Origin: an uncultured Collinsella sp. | GTDB lineage: Bacteria > Actinomycetota > Coriobacteriia > Coriobacteriales > Coriobacteriaceae | NCBI GenBank assembly: GCA_902461085.1 | Contig: CABPWH010000005.1 | Span: 1 to 50,324, forward strand | Length of the DNA: 50,324 nt | Direction: 5' to 3' | Part shown: one piece after another, positions 24,158 to 32,379 of the stretch | How positions within the stretch are numbered: position 1 is the stretch's first letter | How the letters are laid out: every line of letters starts with the position of its first letter | Notes under the pieces: model-generated | The model's database searches: none | Seen by the model: only the letters and a program-made list of their open reading frames with translations | Told to the model about the DNA's origin: nothing | Made by a program: the position numbers and the translations under genes

Positions 24158-25282
24158 CTAGTTAGATCGCGGACTCAAACTATGCTGCGCTTCGAAGTCC
24201 TTCATGTACGAGGCTAGTGCCTGCGTGTCTTCCATGGTCACGGCGTTGTAGACGCTCGCGCGCATGCCGCCCACCAGGCGATGGCCCTTGACGTTTTGAA
24301 TCTGGTGCTCGGCCGCGCCTGCGACAAAGGCCGCGTCGAGTTCGGCGTCGCCGGTGCGGAAGGTGACGTTGGCGATGGAGCGGCTGTCGGCCTGCGTAGT
24401 GCTATGGAACAGCTCGCTGTGCTCGAGCAGGTCATAGAGCAGATTGGCCTTGGCCCAGTTGCGCTCGGCCATGGCGGCAAGTCCGCCGGTTTTCTCAACC
24501 CAACGGAACACCTTGCCGCACACGTAGATGCCAAAGGTGTTGGGCGTGTTGAGCATGGAGCCCTTGGCGGCCTGGGTCTTAAGGTCCATGTACTGCGGCG
24601 TCTGCGCAAAGGCGGGGCCGTCGGCGATGAGATCGTCGCGCACGATGACCACGGTCACGCCCGCGGCACCGGCGTTTTTCTGCGCGCCGGCGTAAATGAG
24701 CCCGTAGCGCTCAACGTCGAGCGGCTGCGACAGAAAGCAGCTCGAGACATCGGCGACCAGCGGCACGTCGCCGCAGTTGGGCAGCTCGTGGTACATGGTG
24801 CCAAAGATGGTGTTGTTCTGGCAGATGTAGACGTAGTCGAGCCCGTCGCCCGCGGCCTCGTCGGCAATGCGCGCGTTGATGTCGGCCATGTTGGGAATGC
24901 GGTCGAAGTTGGTGTCCTCGGAGCTCGCGAGCAGCACGGCCTCGCCGTACTTGGCGGCTTCTTTGTATGCCTTGTTGGCAAAGTTGCCGGTCACGATGTA
25001 GCCGGCGCGGCCGCGGCGCATGAGGTTCATGGGGATGCCCGCAAACTGCAGCGTGGCGCCGCCCTGCAAAAACAGGACGCGGTAGTTGTCGGGGATGCTT
25101 AGCAGGCGACGCAGGGTTGCCTCGGCGTCGTCGATGATCTGCTGGTACATGCTAGATCGATGGCTCATCTCGAGCACGGACATGCCGCAACCGCGGTAGT
25201 CCATCATCTCGTCGGCGATCTCGGCGAGCACGCTTGTAGGCAGTGCGGCCGGGCCAGCTGAGAAGTTGTGCACACGTGCCAT
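24158..25282 (-). CDS. serC: Phosphoserine aminotransferase
   Basis: 374 aa, family length. It starts HNFSAGPAALP, the SerC hallmark, then GGATLQFAGIPMNLM (PLP phosphate site region), DVSSCFLSQPLD, and YAGAQKNAGAAGV, where the Lys in GAQKN forms the Schiff base. GGMRASVYNA near the C-terminus is also typical. It converts 3-phosphohydroxypyruvate and glutamate to phosphoserine, and can serve pyridoxal phosphate synthesis. The first gene of the serC-serA operon. No SerB is present in this window. Confidence 0.95.
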   Translation of the reverse strand: MARVHNFSAGPAALPTSVLAEIADEMMDYRGCGMSVLEMSHRSSMYQQIIDDAEATLRRLLSIPDNYRVLFLQGGATLQFAGIPMNLMRRGRAGYIVTGNFANKAYKEAAKYGEAVLLASSEDTNFDRIPNMADINARIADEAAGDGLDYVYICQNNTIFGTMYHELPNCGDVPLVADVSSCFLSQPLDVERYGLIYAGAQKNAGAAGVTVVIVRDDLIADGPAFAQTPQYMDLKTQAAKGSMLNTPNTFGIYVCGKVFRWVEKTGGLAAMAERNWAKANLLYDLLEHSELFHSTTQADSRSIANVTFRTGDAELDAAFVAGAAEHQIQNVKGHRLVGGMRASVYNAVTMEDTQALASYMKDFEAQHSLSPRSN

Positions 25283-25416
25283 CTTCTAGTCTCCCTCGCA
25301 GTCGTATGAACGTTCGGGATACTTTAGCACAGTGGAGCGCCAGGCGCGACCGCATCACAACAAAACCCGAGTGCGCCGCTATGATTTACAGGATGGTTAC
25401 ATGGGGGAGGGGTGCT

Positions 25417-25509
25417 TTACTCCTCAGGCAAATCCGAATCTGCGAGCGAAGGCATGAGGTTCTCTAGGCGCTTGATCTCTTCGTCGCAAATTAGCCACTT
25501 CCTGGTCAC
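25417..25509 (-). CDS. Possible 30-aa ORF overlapping the antiporter stop
   Basis: A GTG at 25507-25509 shares one base with the antiporter TAG (TAGTG) and opens a 30-codon frame with charged content (CDEEIKRLENLMPSLADS) ending in TAA at 25417. The overlap would allow translational coupling. There is no independent Shine-Dalgarno site and I know no family, so it could be chance. Confidence 0.25.
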   Translation of the reverse strand: MTRKWLICDEEIKRLENLMPSLADSDLPEE

Positions 25510-27110
25510 TACGACGCCAGTGTGGCGATGACGGCTTCGTCGCCGGCGTATATGAGGGTGTTGCCGTCGGGGATGATCGTCTGGCCGTCGCGTTTGAGCA
25601 TCACGACGATAAAGGGATGCTTGCCTTGCGGCACATCGCGAAGACGCTGGCCGGCCAGGCGACCGTGGGGGGTTACGGTGACCTCGCGCAGCGTAACCTC
25701 GGCACGCTCTTCAAACGTCGGGGCAGCCATCACCAATAGGTCGCCTTCCTCAATCACGGTATCGCCATTGGGCAGCACCGGGTGCGCGCCATCGCGCAGC
25801 ACCAGGACGACGAGCATGTCCGTGGCGCTGCCAATATCGGCGAGCGAGCGTCCGGAAAACGGATGGCCCACGCCCACCTTGAACTTGACAAACGACATGC
25901 CGTCCTCGTCGCGGTAATCGTTAAACGTACGGCGCACGTCGCCTTCCGCGTCGATCATATTGAGCTTTTTCGCCACCGCCGGTAGCAGCGAGCCCTGCAC
26001 CACAATGCTCGACACGGCAATCACAAATACCAGGTCAAACAGGTCGTGACCGCCAGGAACACCGGCCACCACGGTAAAGAGGCTAAACACGACCGAAGCC
26101 GCGCCGCGCAGACCCGCCCAGCTTACGAGCGCAACCTGGCGAGGGTTCGTCTTAAAGGGCGCTAGGAGCACGCCGACGGCGATGGGGCGGCTCACAAAGA
26201 GCATAAACGCCATGAGCGCCAGGCCCGGCAGCAGCATCTGCGGCAGGCGTGCGGGCGTTACGAGCAGGCCGAGCAAGAAGAAGATCGTCATCTCGGCCAT
26301 CTCGGTGAGGGTATCGAAGAAGTGCGCCATCTCGACCTTGCCGGTGATGTCGCTCGCACCCAGCACAATGCCGGCCAGGTACACGGACAAAAATCCGTTG
26401 CCGCCCAGGTAGCTCGGCAGCGCGTAGGCGACGATGGCCACGGCGAACAAAAAGATGGTCTGCGCGCCCTCGGCCGTTGCGTGCGCGCGTTCAATCAGGC
26501 GGCCCGCCGCCCAGCCGATGGCGAGGCCCAGGCCCACGCCCAAGATAATCTGCTTGGCCAGCAGTGCGGGAATGTTGATGTCGCCGCCGGCCGCGAGTGT
26601 GGCGAGCACGGCGGTGAGCATATAGGCGACGGGATCGTTGGAGCCCGATTCGACCTCGAGCAGCGAGTCGGTGCCGCCCCTCAGCGACAGGCTGTGCTCG
26701 CGCAGAACGCTAAAGACGCTGGCCGCGTCGGTGGACGCCACGACCGATCCCAACAGCAGGCCGCCGATCCAGTCGAAGCCCAGTACAAAGTGGGCGAACA
26801 CGCCGGTGATGCCTGCGGTGATGACGACGCCGAGCGTGCTCAGCAGCACCGCCGGCGCGGCGACGGGCTTGGCGCGGTCGATATTGGTGTTAAAGCCGCC
26901 GTAGAACATGATGAATAGCAGCGCCGTGCTGCAGACGGTTTCGGTGAGCGCGTAGTCGCTAAAGTCGATGTGTGCCGGGCCGTTGACGCCCAGCAGCATG
27001 CCGAGTGCGATAAAGATGAGCAGGGTGGGGAAGGGGAGTTTTTTGCCGACGGGTTTGATGGTCAGGCACAAAATGATGACGAGGCCGATAAAGAGAAGGA
27101 TCTGGTTCAT
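25509..27110 (-). CDS. K+/H+ (NhaP2/CvrA-type) antiporter with TrkA_C domains
   Basis: 533 aa. The first 390 residues hold about 12 membrane segments of the CPA1 fold, with VVASTDAASVFSVL and ESGSNDPVAYML carrying the transport Asp residues. The last 130 residues form soluble TrkA_C (RCK-C) regions, seen in VGHPFSGRSLADIG and RLAGQRLRDVPQGKHPF, which bind regulatory nucleotides. This layout matches potassium/proton antiporters of the NhaP2/CvrA group, which export K+ to balance pH and osmolarity. The ATG follows GGAGCGG. Confidence 0.9.
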   Translation of the reverse strand: MNQILLFIGLVIILCLTIKPVGKKLPFPTLLIFIALGMLLGVNGPAHIDFSDYALTETVCSTALLFIMFYGGFNTNIDRAKPVAAPAVLLSTLGVVITAGITGVFAHFVLGFDWIGGLLLGSVVASTDAASVFSVLREHSLSLRGGTDSLLEVESGSNDPVAYMLTAVLATLAAGGDINIPALLAKQIILGVGLGLAIGWAAGRLIERAHATAEGAQTIFLFAVAIVAYALPSYLGGNGFLSVYLAGIVLGASDITGKVEMAHFFDTLTEMAEMTIFFLLGLLVTPARLPQMLLPGLALMAFMLFVSRPIAVGVLLAPFKTNPRQVALVSWAGLRGAASVVFSLFTVVAGVPGGHDLFDLVFVIAVSSIVVQGSLLPAVAKKLNMIDAEGDVRRTFNDYRDEDGMSFVKFKVGVGHPFSGRSLADIGSATDMLVVLVLRDGAHPVLPNGDTVIEEGDLLVMAAPTFEERAEVTLREVTVTPHGRLAGQRLRDVPQGKHPFIVVMLKRDGQTIIPDGNTLIYAGDEAVIATLAS

Positions 27111-27363
27111 GGATGGTGTCCGCTCCTGGGTGGTTGGCGTGGCACGGTCAGTTGTCTGCGGTTATTTGTACCCAAAGATGGTGGGTTTATGGGGTTGGAT
27201 TGCGGGCGTGCGCGATATCGTCATAGACGGCTGCCGTCTTTGCCTCTGCTCGGAAACCCTTTCCAGCTTTATTGCAACGGAGTACAATGAGTAACATTTA
27301 AGTTCAGCTTGAAGTTTTAGTTGCGGCGTCGGGCTTCGGCCGCAATGCAAGGAGAGGCGTACC

Positions 27364-28203
27364 ATGGCGATCTATGTGACATCTGATGCTCACGGGCACG
27401 TGCGTGCGCTTGACGAGGCCCTGTCTAAGATCTCGTTGACGTCCGACGACACGCTGTACGTGCTGGGCGACATGATCGATCGTGGGCCCGATCCGGTCGG
27501 CGTTATTAAGCTCGTACGCTCGCTGCCCAACGCCCGCGTGCTCAAGGGTAATCACGAGCAGATCATGCTCGATGCCATCATTGGTCAGGATCCGCTCGAT
27601 GCCGAGACCTGGGATATCAACGGTGGCTGGACGACGCGCGAGCAGCTCAACGACATGGAATTTGAGGCATACGAGGAGCTCGTGCGATGGATGGCCGCGC
27701 TGCCGCTCTATGCGGTGGTCGAGACCGAGGAGCGCCCGTATCTGCTGGTACATGCTGGAATCGAGATGAAGGCGGCGCGCGCGTTTTTGCTTGAGCATGG
27801 TGTCGATTGTGCCGATGGCGTCGGAGCGGTGGGTGCTGATCGCGAGCTGCTGCAGCAGATGCTCGCAGTGCAGTCGTCCGATGACCTGCTGTGGATTCGT
27901 CACGGCTATTGGGATGTGCCGACCGGGCTGCTTTCTGCCGAGGGCAAGGGTCCGGTCGTGGTGAGCGGTCACACGCCAACGGTGTCGCTCGGGCGTTATT
28001 GCGAGGTCGGTGGTCTTGCGAGGCTCGATGAGGAGTCGGGCCGCGGGCAGATCGTGCGCCTGGGCGGCGAGGATGCCGCCGGTGTGCCCGATCGCATCGA
28101 CATCGACTGCGCTGCCGCCACCGGCTCCGAGTTCGGTCGCGTGGGCATCCTGCGCCTGGACGACGGGGCGGAGTTCTACGCGAACATCAACCCGGGCGAA
28201 TAA
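27364..28203 (+). CDS. Metallophosphoesterase, Ser/Thr phosphatase-like
   Basis: 279 aa. The calcineurin-like motifs are SDAHGH (metal-binding DxH), LGDMIDRGPDP (GDxxDRG), LKGNHEQ (GNHE), VHAGIE and GHTPTVSLG. The order and spacing match bacterial PPP-type phosphatases such as PrpA or Ap4A-hydrolase-like enzymes. Substrate could be phosphoprotein or dinucleotide polyphosphate. The C-terminus of about 60 residues (DRIDIDCAAATGSEFG) contains the last conserved strand. The ATG follows AAGGAGAGG. Confidence 0.9.
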   Translation: MAIYVTSDAHGHVRALDEALSKISLTSDDTLYVLGDMIDRGPDPVGVIKLVRSLPNARVLKGNHEQIMLDAIIGQDPLDAETWDINGGWTTREQLNDMEFEAYEELVRWMAALPLYAVVETEERPYLLVHAGIEMKAARAFLLEHGVDCADGVGAVGADRELLQQMLAVQSSDDLLWIRHGYWDVPTGLLSAEGKGPVVVSGHTPTVSLGRYCEVGGLARLDEESGRGQIVRLGGEDAAGVPDRIDIDCAAATGSEFGRVGILRLDDGAEFYANINPGE

Positions 28204-28216
28204 TCGGTGCAAGGGG

Positions 28217-28303
28217 TAGCTAATTTGGGACGGGGCTATTTTTGACTACTTTTGCCCTTCTGCCCGCTAATTGATTTCTCTGGGACGGGGATTAAATAAT
28301 CAT
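28217..28303. repeat. GGGACGGGG repeat, two tandem partial copies
   Basis: Two blocks start with GGGACGGGG (28228 and 28282). The second has the form TTGATTTCTCTGGGACGGGGA followed by TTAAATAATCA, a near-palindrome also seen at 39354-39388. Confidence 0.55.
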
Positions 28304-28318
28304 TTGGCTGCCCGCTGG

Positions 28319-28441
28319 CTAAGTGAGTAGACTTTTTTGGAAATGCCGAGCACCCAACATATTTGCCTCAATAAAACCGCAGGTCACAGACTTGTGCTCT
28401 GTTGGTGTGGTCGGGGATTCGGTAAAAGTCTACTCACTTAG
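28319..28441. repeat. 123-bp inverted-repeat element with AAAACCGCAGGT core
   Basis: The perfect 18-bp arms are 28319-28336 and 28424-28441 (CTAAGTGAGTAGACTTTT and its reverse complement). The interior contains AAAACCGCAGGT and inner complementary words (GAGCAC/GTGCTC). The same core, similarly spaced from a GAnCACnC word, lies in the element at 49389-49536, whose arms are different. No ORF inside. It is a structured-RNA or palindromic-element candidate. Confidence 0.7.
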
Positions 28442-28522
28442 TTTTGCGTGATGAATATTGTCCGCAACGAGACCCCAGACGGGGGTGATTCCATCGTAAA
28501 TTCCGGTTCCGGGGGCAGCTAA

Positions 28523-30103
28523 TTAGGCTCCGTATGGGTTGCGGTCGCGTTCGATGCGTTGGCGGATGTGGGCGTACTCGATAATCAGTAGCACCAGGAG
28601 TAGGGCCATGATGGCTAGGTAGCTCACCACGGCGCCCATCAGACCCAGCAGCTTAATCAAGATCACCGGCAGCACCACGCTTACGGCGAAGCAGATCAGG
28701 TAGATCTTGGTGACGTCTCCAGCGTGGCGCAGCACCGTGATGATGGCGTAGATAAAGTCGATGGCCGCGGTGACGCCGCCGGCGACGACCATCAGCAGCG
28801 CCAGCGTACGGTAGCGCTCAAAGCTGAGGCCGTACATAAAGCTCATGAGGGGAATACCGGGACCTGCCATAAATGCGGCGCACGCGCCGGTGATGACCAC
28901 GATCAGCGCCATAACGGCAACAATAATCAGGTCAAAGCGACGACGCTTGCGAGGATTAGCCCAAATGCTCGACAAGCGCAGGAGCTGCGGTTTATAGATA
29001 AATCCAATGCTCAACAGAATAGCCTGCGCCGGAAAGAACAGGGCATTAAAGTACAGCTGATATTTGTATGCCAGCGCGCCTTCCATCACAAACTTGGGCA
29101 TGCTCTCAATTAGGTTGAACAGGAACAGTGCACCAAAGAGCGGGGCGCACTGGACAAACAGGTGGCCGACCTCGCGCAGGCTCACGCGGCGCGATTTTTC
29201 GGTCTCGAGCAGGGCAAGCGGCGCGGTGACCAGCACGAGCGAGGCGATCGCGGCGATGCCCATGGCCATGGCCGCGATGGGCATGCTGCGCGTGAGGAAC
29301 AGCGCCGCGCTAAAGACCGCGATGACGCCGACGGAGCGTAGCGTTTGGCTCATTCCAGCCAAGTAGAGTTTGTCGGCCTGCTGCAGGCGGCCTTCGTACA
29401 CGTCGGCGACGCCGTCGATGACCTTATACAGGTAGACGCCCAGGCCGATCGTCGCCATCTGCGCGTCATAGCCGCGGGCGCTGCTGTACATGAGGCCGCA
29501 GCCTAGGGCGAGCGCTCCGCAAAGCCAGCGGTTGAGCTGGTAGGAGGCAAAGGACGTCTTTTCGTCGATGTCTGAGACCTGGAAATTGCGCACGCCGTAG
29601 TTGCATGCGATCATGATGAGCGTGCCGGTGACGAAGGCGATGGAGAACTTACCGGCCTCCTCGGCACCCGCGAGCTGTGTCGACACGATGGTGAGCAGAG
29701 GAAACGCCATGCCCCACACGGCGGTGCCCAGGGTATTCCAGAGATAGTCGCGGCGGGTGGCGTGCTCCTCGTATTCCGCTTCCTGCATGGAGAAGCCGCC
29801 GCCGTAGACGGCGCCGAGCAGGCGGTTCCACCAAGCGTTGACCATACGGCGGACGGGGCCGGGCTCCCGATCGCGTTCGCGCCGGCGACGTGTGGCTTGG
29901 CTGCTATCGGGTCCGCCGGCGTTGCGCTGACTCAGCTCATGGATGCGTGCGAGCTCTTCGGCCGTGTGGGAGGCAGGGAAGAGGCCGTTCTCGATGCGGC
30001 CGCCCTGGGCCTTCGCGGCGCCGTCTTTCGATGCAGCGGGGTTGGAGATGCCGTTGCGGCGGGCGATGGCGCGGCGAATGCTATCGAGGGGCGTGATGCT
30101 CAA
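28523..30103 (-). CDS. Oligosaccharide flippase-like membrane protein (Wzx/MurJ superfamily)
   Basis: 526 aa from TTG 30101-30103, chosen because GAAAGGA sits at proper spacing before it. Longer starts only translate the repeat array upstream. The first 140 residues are polar and Arg-rich, with RNAGGPDSSQ and EPGPVRRMVNAWW, then 12 to 14 membrane segments begin at DYLWNTLGTAVWG. The helix pattern fits MOP-superfamily exporters of polysaccharide intermediates. There is no glycan gene cluster next to it, so the cargo is unknown. The long cytoplasmic N-terminus is unusual for the family. Confidence 0.75.
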   Translation of the reverse strand: MSITPLDSIRRAIARRNGISNPAASKDGAAKAQGGRIENGLFPASHTAEELARIHELSQRNAGGPDSSQATRRRRERDREPGPVRRMVNAWWNRLLGAVYGGGFSMQEAEYEEHATRRDYLWNTLGTAVWGMAFPLLTIVSTQLAGAEEAGKFSIAFVTGTLIMIACNYGVRNFQVSDIDEKTSFASYQLNRWLCGALALGCGLMYSSARGYDAQMATIGLGVYLYKVIDGVADVYEGRLQQADKLYLAGMSQTLRSVGVIAVFSAALFLTRSMPIAAMAMGIAAIASLVLVTAPLALLETEKSRRVSLREVGHLFVQCAPLFGALFLFNLIESMPKFVMEGALAYKYQLYFNALFFPAQAILLSIGFIYKPQLLRLSSIWANPRKRRRFDLIIVAVMALIVVITGACAAFMAGPGIPLMSFMYGLSFERYRTLALLMVVAGGVTAAIDFIYAIITVLRHAGDVTKIYLICFAVSVVLPVILIKLLGLMGAVVSYLAIMALLLVLLIIEYAHIRQRIERDRNPYGA

Positions 30104-30205
30104 AGCGGGGTCCTTTCTATTGCTGCGCTCTAGTATAGACACCGCGGTGTCCGCTCGTGTTTTTGAACAGGTTGTTCGATAATTTCGGCGGCGCCATTCG
30201 GTAGT

Positions 30206-30341
30206 CGGCACTTGGGGACGTTCCTTATGTGCCGGCACTTTGGGAACGTCCCTAAGTGCCGGCATCCGGGGACGCTCCTTGAATGTTGCCTGTTCAAGAG
30301 TGTCCCCAACGACTAGTCGTTTAAGAACGTCCCCAATGACT
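30206..30341. repeat. Cluster of GGGGACGTTCC-type palindromic repeats
   Basis: At least three units in tandem: GGCACTTGGGGACGTTCC, an inverted unit GGGAACGTCCCTAAGTGCC, and GGCATCCGGGGACGCTCC. These are followed by a different stem, AGTCGTT-loop-AATGACT at 30315-30341, whose loop contains GAACGTCCCC. The last unit recurs at 49587-49619. The array fills much of the gap between the divergent flippase and pckA genes. Confidence 0.7.
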
Positions 30342-30482
30342 GGGCCGCTTGCCTGAGTTTTTTGACCGTTGGGCGGGCTTGCCGCCCTTGCCGCAAAAAC
30401 GTTTTTGCATATCGGGTACAACGGGCTTTACGTGAGTAAAGTGCGCGCCGCGTCCACGTGTCGCGTTTTTAAAGGAGGCCCC

Positions 30483-32153
30483 ATGCCTGGTGTTACCGCT
30501 GCAGAAGTTTTGTCCAACTTTGGTATTACGCTGGTCGAAGATCCCGCCGAGAATCAGCCCCGCCTGCTGGTCGATCTACCCGCCGCGGAGCTCGTCGAGC
30601 ACGCCATCCGCCGCGAAGAAGGCCGCATGGCATCCAACGGCGCGCTGGTGATCGAGACGGGGGAGCGCACTGGTCGTTCGCCCAACGATCGTTTTATCGT
30701 TGACACCCCCGATGTTCACGACAAGATCGCCTGGGGTGCGGTCAACCGCCCACTGTCCGTCGAGAGCTATGAGGCCATCAAGGCCGGCATCGTCGACTAT
30801 CTCAACGAGCGCGACGTGTTCGTCACGCGCGGCATGGCGGGCGCTGACCGCAACCACACGCGTCGCCTGCTTGTTGCCTGCGAGCGTGCCAGCCAGGCAC
30901 TCTTCATTAAGCAAATGCTCGCCCGTCCGCTCGCCCGCGAAATCGCGCGCACCGGCGAGCCCGACTTCTGCGTGCTCGCAGCGCCCGGTTACCAGTGCGA
31001 TCCTGCCATCAAGGGCCTCAACTCCAGCGCCGCCGTGGTCATCAACTTCCAGGAACGCGTGATTCTGGTCGCCGGCACCGGCTACTCCGGCGAGATTAAA
31101 AAGTCGATCTTTAGCGTCATGAACTATCTGCTGCCCGTCGAGGATGACGTGCTGCCCATGCACTGCTCGGCCAGCATGGATCCCGTCACGCACGAGACTG
31201 CCGTGTTCTTTGGCCTGTCCGGCACGGGCAAGACCACGCTTTCTGCCAACCCCACGCGCCTGCTGATCGGCGACGACGAGCACGGTTGGTCCGACATGGG
31301 CATCTTTAACATCGAGGGTGGCTGCTACGCAAAATGCGAGGGCCTGGACGCCTTCCACGAGCCCGAGATCTTCAACGCCGTCCGTTTTGGCGCCATTTGC
31401 GAAAACGTGGTGCTCGACGAGAACCGCAAGCCCAACTATGACGACATCTCGATCACGCACAACACGCGCGTGGCCTATCCCGTGGAGCACATTCCTAACG
31501 CGTGGACTAAGGGCATGGGCACCACTCCGAGTGTCGTGCTGTTCCTGACTTGCGACGCTTTTGGCGTGCTGCCGCCCATCTCACGCCTGACGGCCGATGC
31601 CGCCATGTACCACTTTGTGACGGGCTTTACGGCTAAGATTCCCGGCACCGAGGTCGGCGTCACCGAGCCCACGCCCACGTTCTCTTCGCTGTTCGGCGAG
31701 CCGTTTATGCCGCTCGACCCCATGGTTTACGCCAAGATGCTTGGCGAGCGCATTGCCGACGGCCGCACGCGCGTGTACCTGGTCAACACCGGCTGGATTG
31801 GCGGCGGCTACGGCGTGGGTCATCGCATCGAGCTCGCCTACACGCGCTCCCTGGTGGCCCGCGCCCTCGACGGTACCATCGAGGACAGCGAGTTCGTGCA
31901 CGACGACATCTTTAACGTCGACATTCCCACCACGTGCCACGGTGTGCCCGACGGCATTCTGGTGCCGCGCCAGTACTGGCAGAGCACCGCTCGCTACGAT
32001 GAGGCAGCGCACAACCTGGCGGTGATGTTTGAGGAGAACTTCGAGAAGAAGTACTCGCACCTGCCCGAGTCCGTCAAGGCCGCCGGCCCGCACGCTCAGG
32101 TGCCCGCCGACGCTCGTCATCGCGGCCGCGGGCTGCTGGGACTTCGCCACTAG
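30483..32153 (+). CDS. pckA: Phosphoenolpyruvate carboxykinase (ATP)
   Basis: 556 aa from ATG 30483 behind AAAGGAGG. The ATP-type signature is clear: TGRSPNDRFIVD near the N-terminus, GLSGTGKTTLSANP (P-loop), LIGDDEHGWSD (kinase-2 metal site) and the NTGWIGGGYGVG segment. It interconverts oxaloacetate plus ATP with PEP, CO2 and ADP. In gut anaerobes it often runs in the carboxylating direction to form ATP during fermentation, which is inference here. The last 18 residues are Arg-rich and of uncertain fit with the family. A CCACCACAAAGG hairpin follows the stop as a likely terminator. Confidence 0.95.
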   Translation: MPGVTAAEVLSNFGITLVEDPAENQPRLLVDLPAAELVEHAIRREEGRMASNGALVIETGERTGRSPNDRFIVDTPDVHDKIAWGAVNRPLSVESYEAIKAGIVDYLNERDVFVTRGMAGADRNHTRRLLVACERASQALFIKQMLARPLAREIARTGEPDFCVLAAPGYQCDPAIKGLNSSAAVVINFQERVILVAGTGYSGEIKKSIFSVMNYLLPVEDDVLPMHCSASMDPVTHETAVFFGLSGTGKTTLSANPTRLLIGDDEHGWSDMGIFNIEGGCYAKCEGLDAFHEPEIFNAVRFGAICENVVLDENRKPNYDDISITHNTRVAYPVEHIPNAWTKGMGTTPSVVLFLTCDAFGVLPPISRLTADAAMYHFVTGFTAKIPGTEVGVTEPTPTFSSLFGEPFMPLDPMVYAKMLGERIADGRTRVYLVNTGWIGGGYGVGHRIELAYTRSLVARALDGTIEDSEFVHDDIFNVDIPTTCHGVPDGILVPRQYWQSTARYDEAAHNLAVMFEENFEKKYSHLPESVKAAGPHAQVPADARHRGRGLLGLRH

Positions 32154-32172
32154 TTTCGCCGTGAGTCCATAT

Positions 32173-32204
32173 CCACCACAAAGGGACAGGCACCTTTGTG
32201 GTGG
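32173..32204. repeat. CCACCACAAAGG palindromic repeat (copy 2, inverted)
   Basis: Stem CCACCACAAAGG/CCTTTGTGGTGG with the loop in the opposite sense (GACAGGCA) to the other copies, then TTTT. It lies 20 bp after pckA and would act as its terminator. Confidence 0.85.
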
Positions 32205-32206
32205 TT

Positions 32207-32338
32207 TTGCTCGCGTGGATGACTCGGGTTACAATACGCCTGACATATCGTCCCCTTCTCCGGATGGGGACAGCGCAAGCGCTCTTGTGACGGCACCGTA
32301 GGACTTTGAAGGTGGCCGTCGTAAGGGCGCTTTTTGTT
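32207..32338 (+). promoter_or_regulatory. Promoter, structured leader and terminator/attenuator before the B3/4 gene
   Basis: A TTGCTC/TACAAT promoter with 17-bp spacing (32207-32212, 32230-32235) is followed by a GTCCCC/GGGGAC hairpin (32250-32271). Then a two-part stem (32278-32286 with 32323-32331; 32289-32297 with 32311-32320) ends in TTTTTGTTT. AGCGCAAGCGCT at 32272-32283 can pair with itself and would block the terminator. This fits an attenuator, or a small RNA of about 95 nt. Confidence 0.5.
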
Positions 32339-32379
32339 TAGGCGCCCTCACTCGGGCGCGCACAATGAAGGGAGAGCGT

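Noticed and set aside
30104..30421. Upstream extension of the flippase frame by 106 codons
   Set aside because: It translates palindromic repeats, and a TTG with a good ribosome site exists at 30103.
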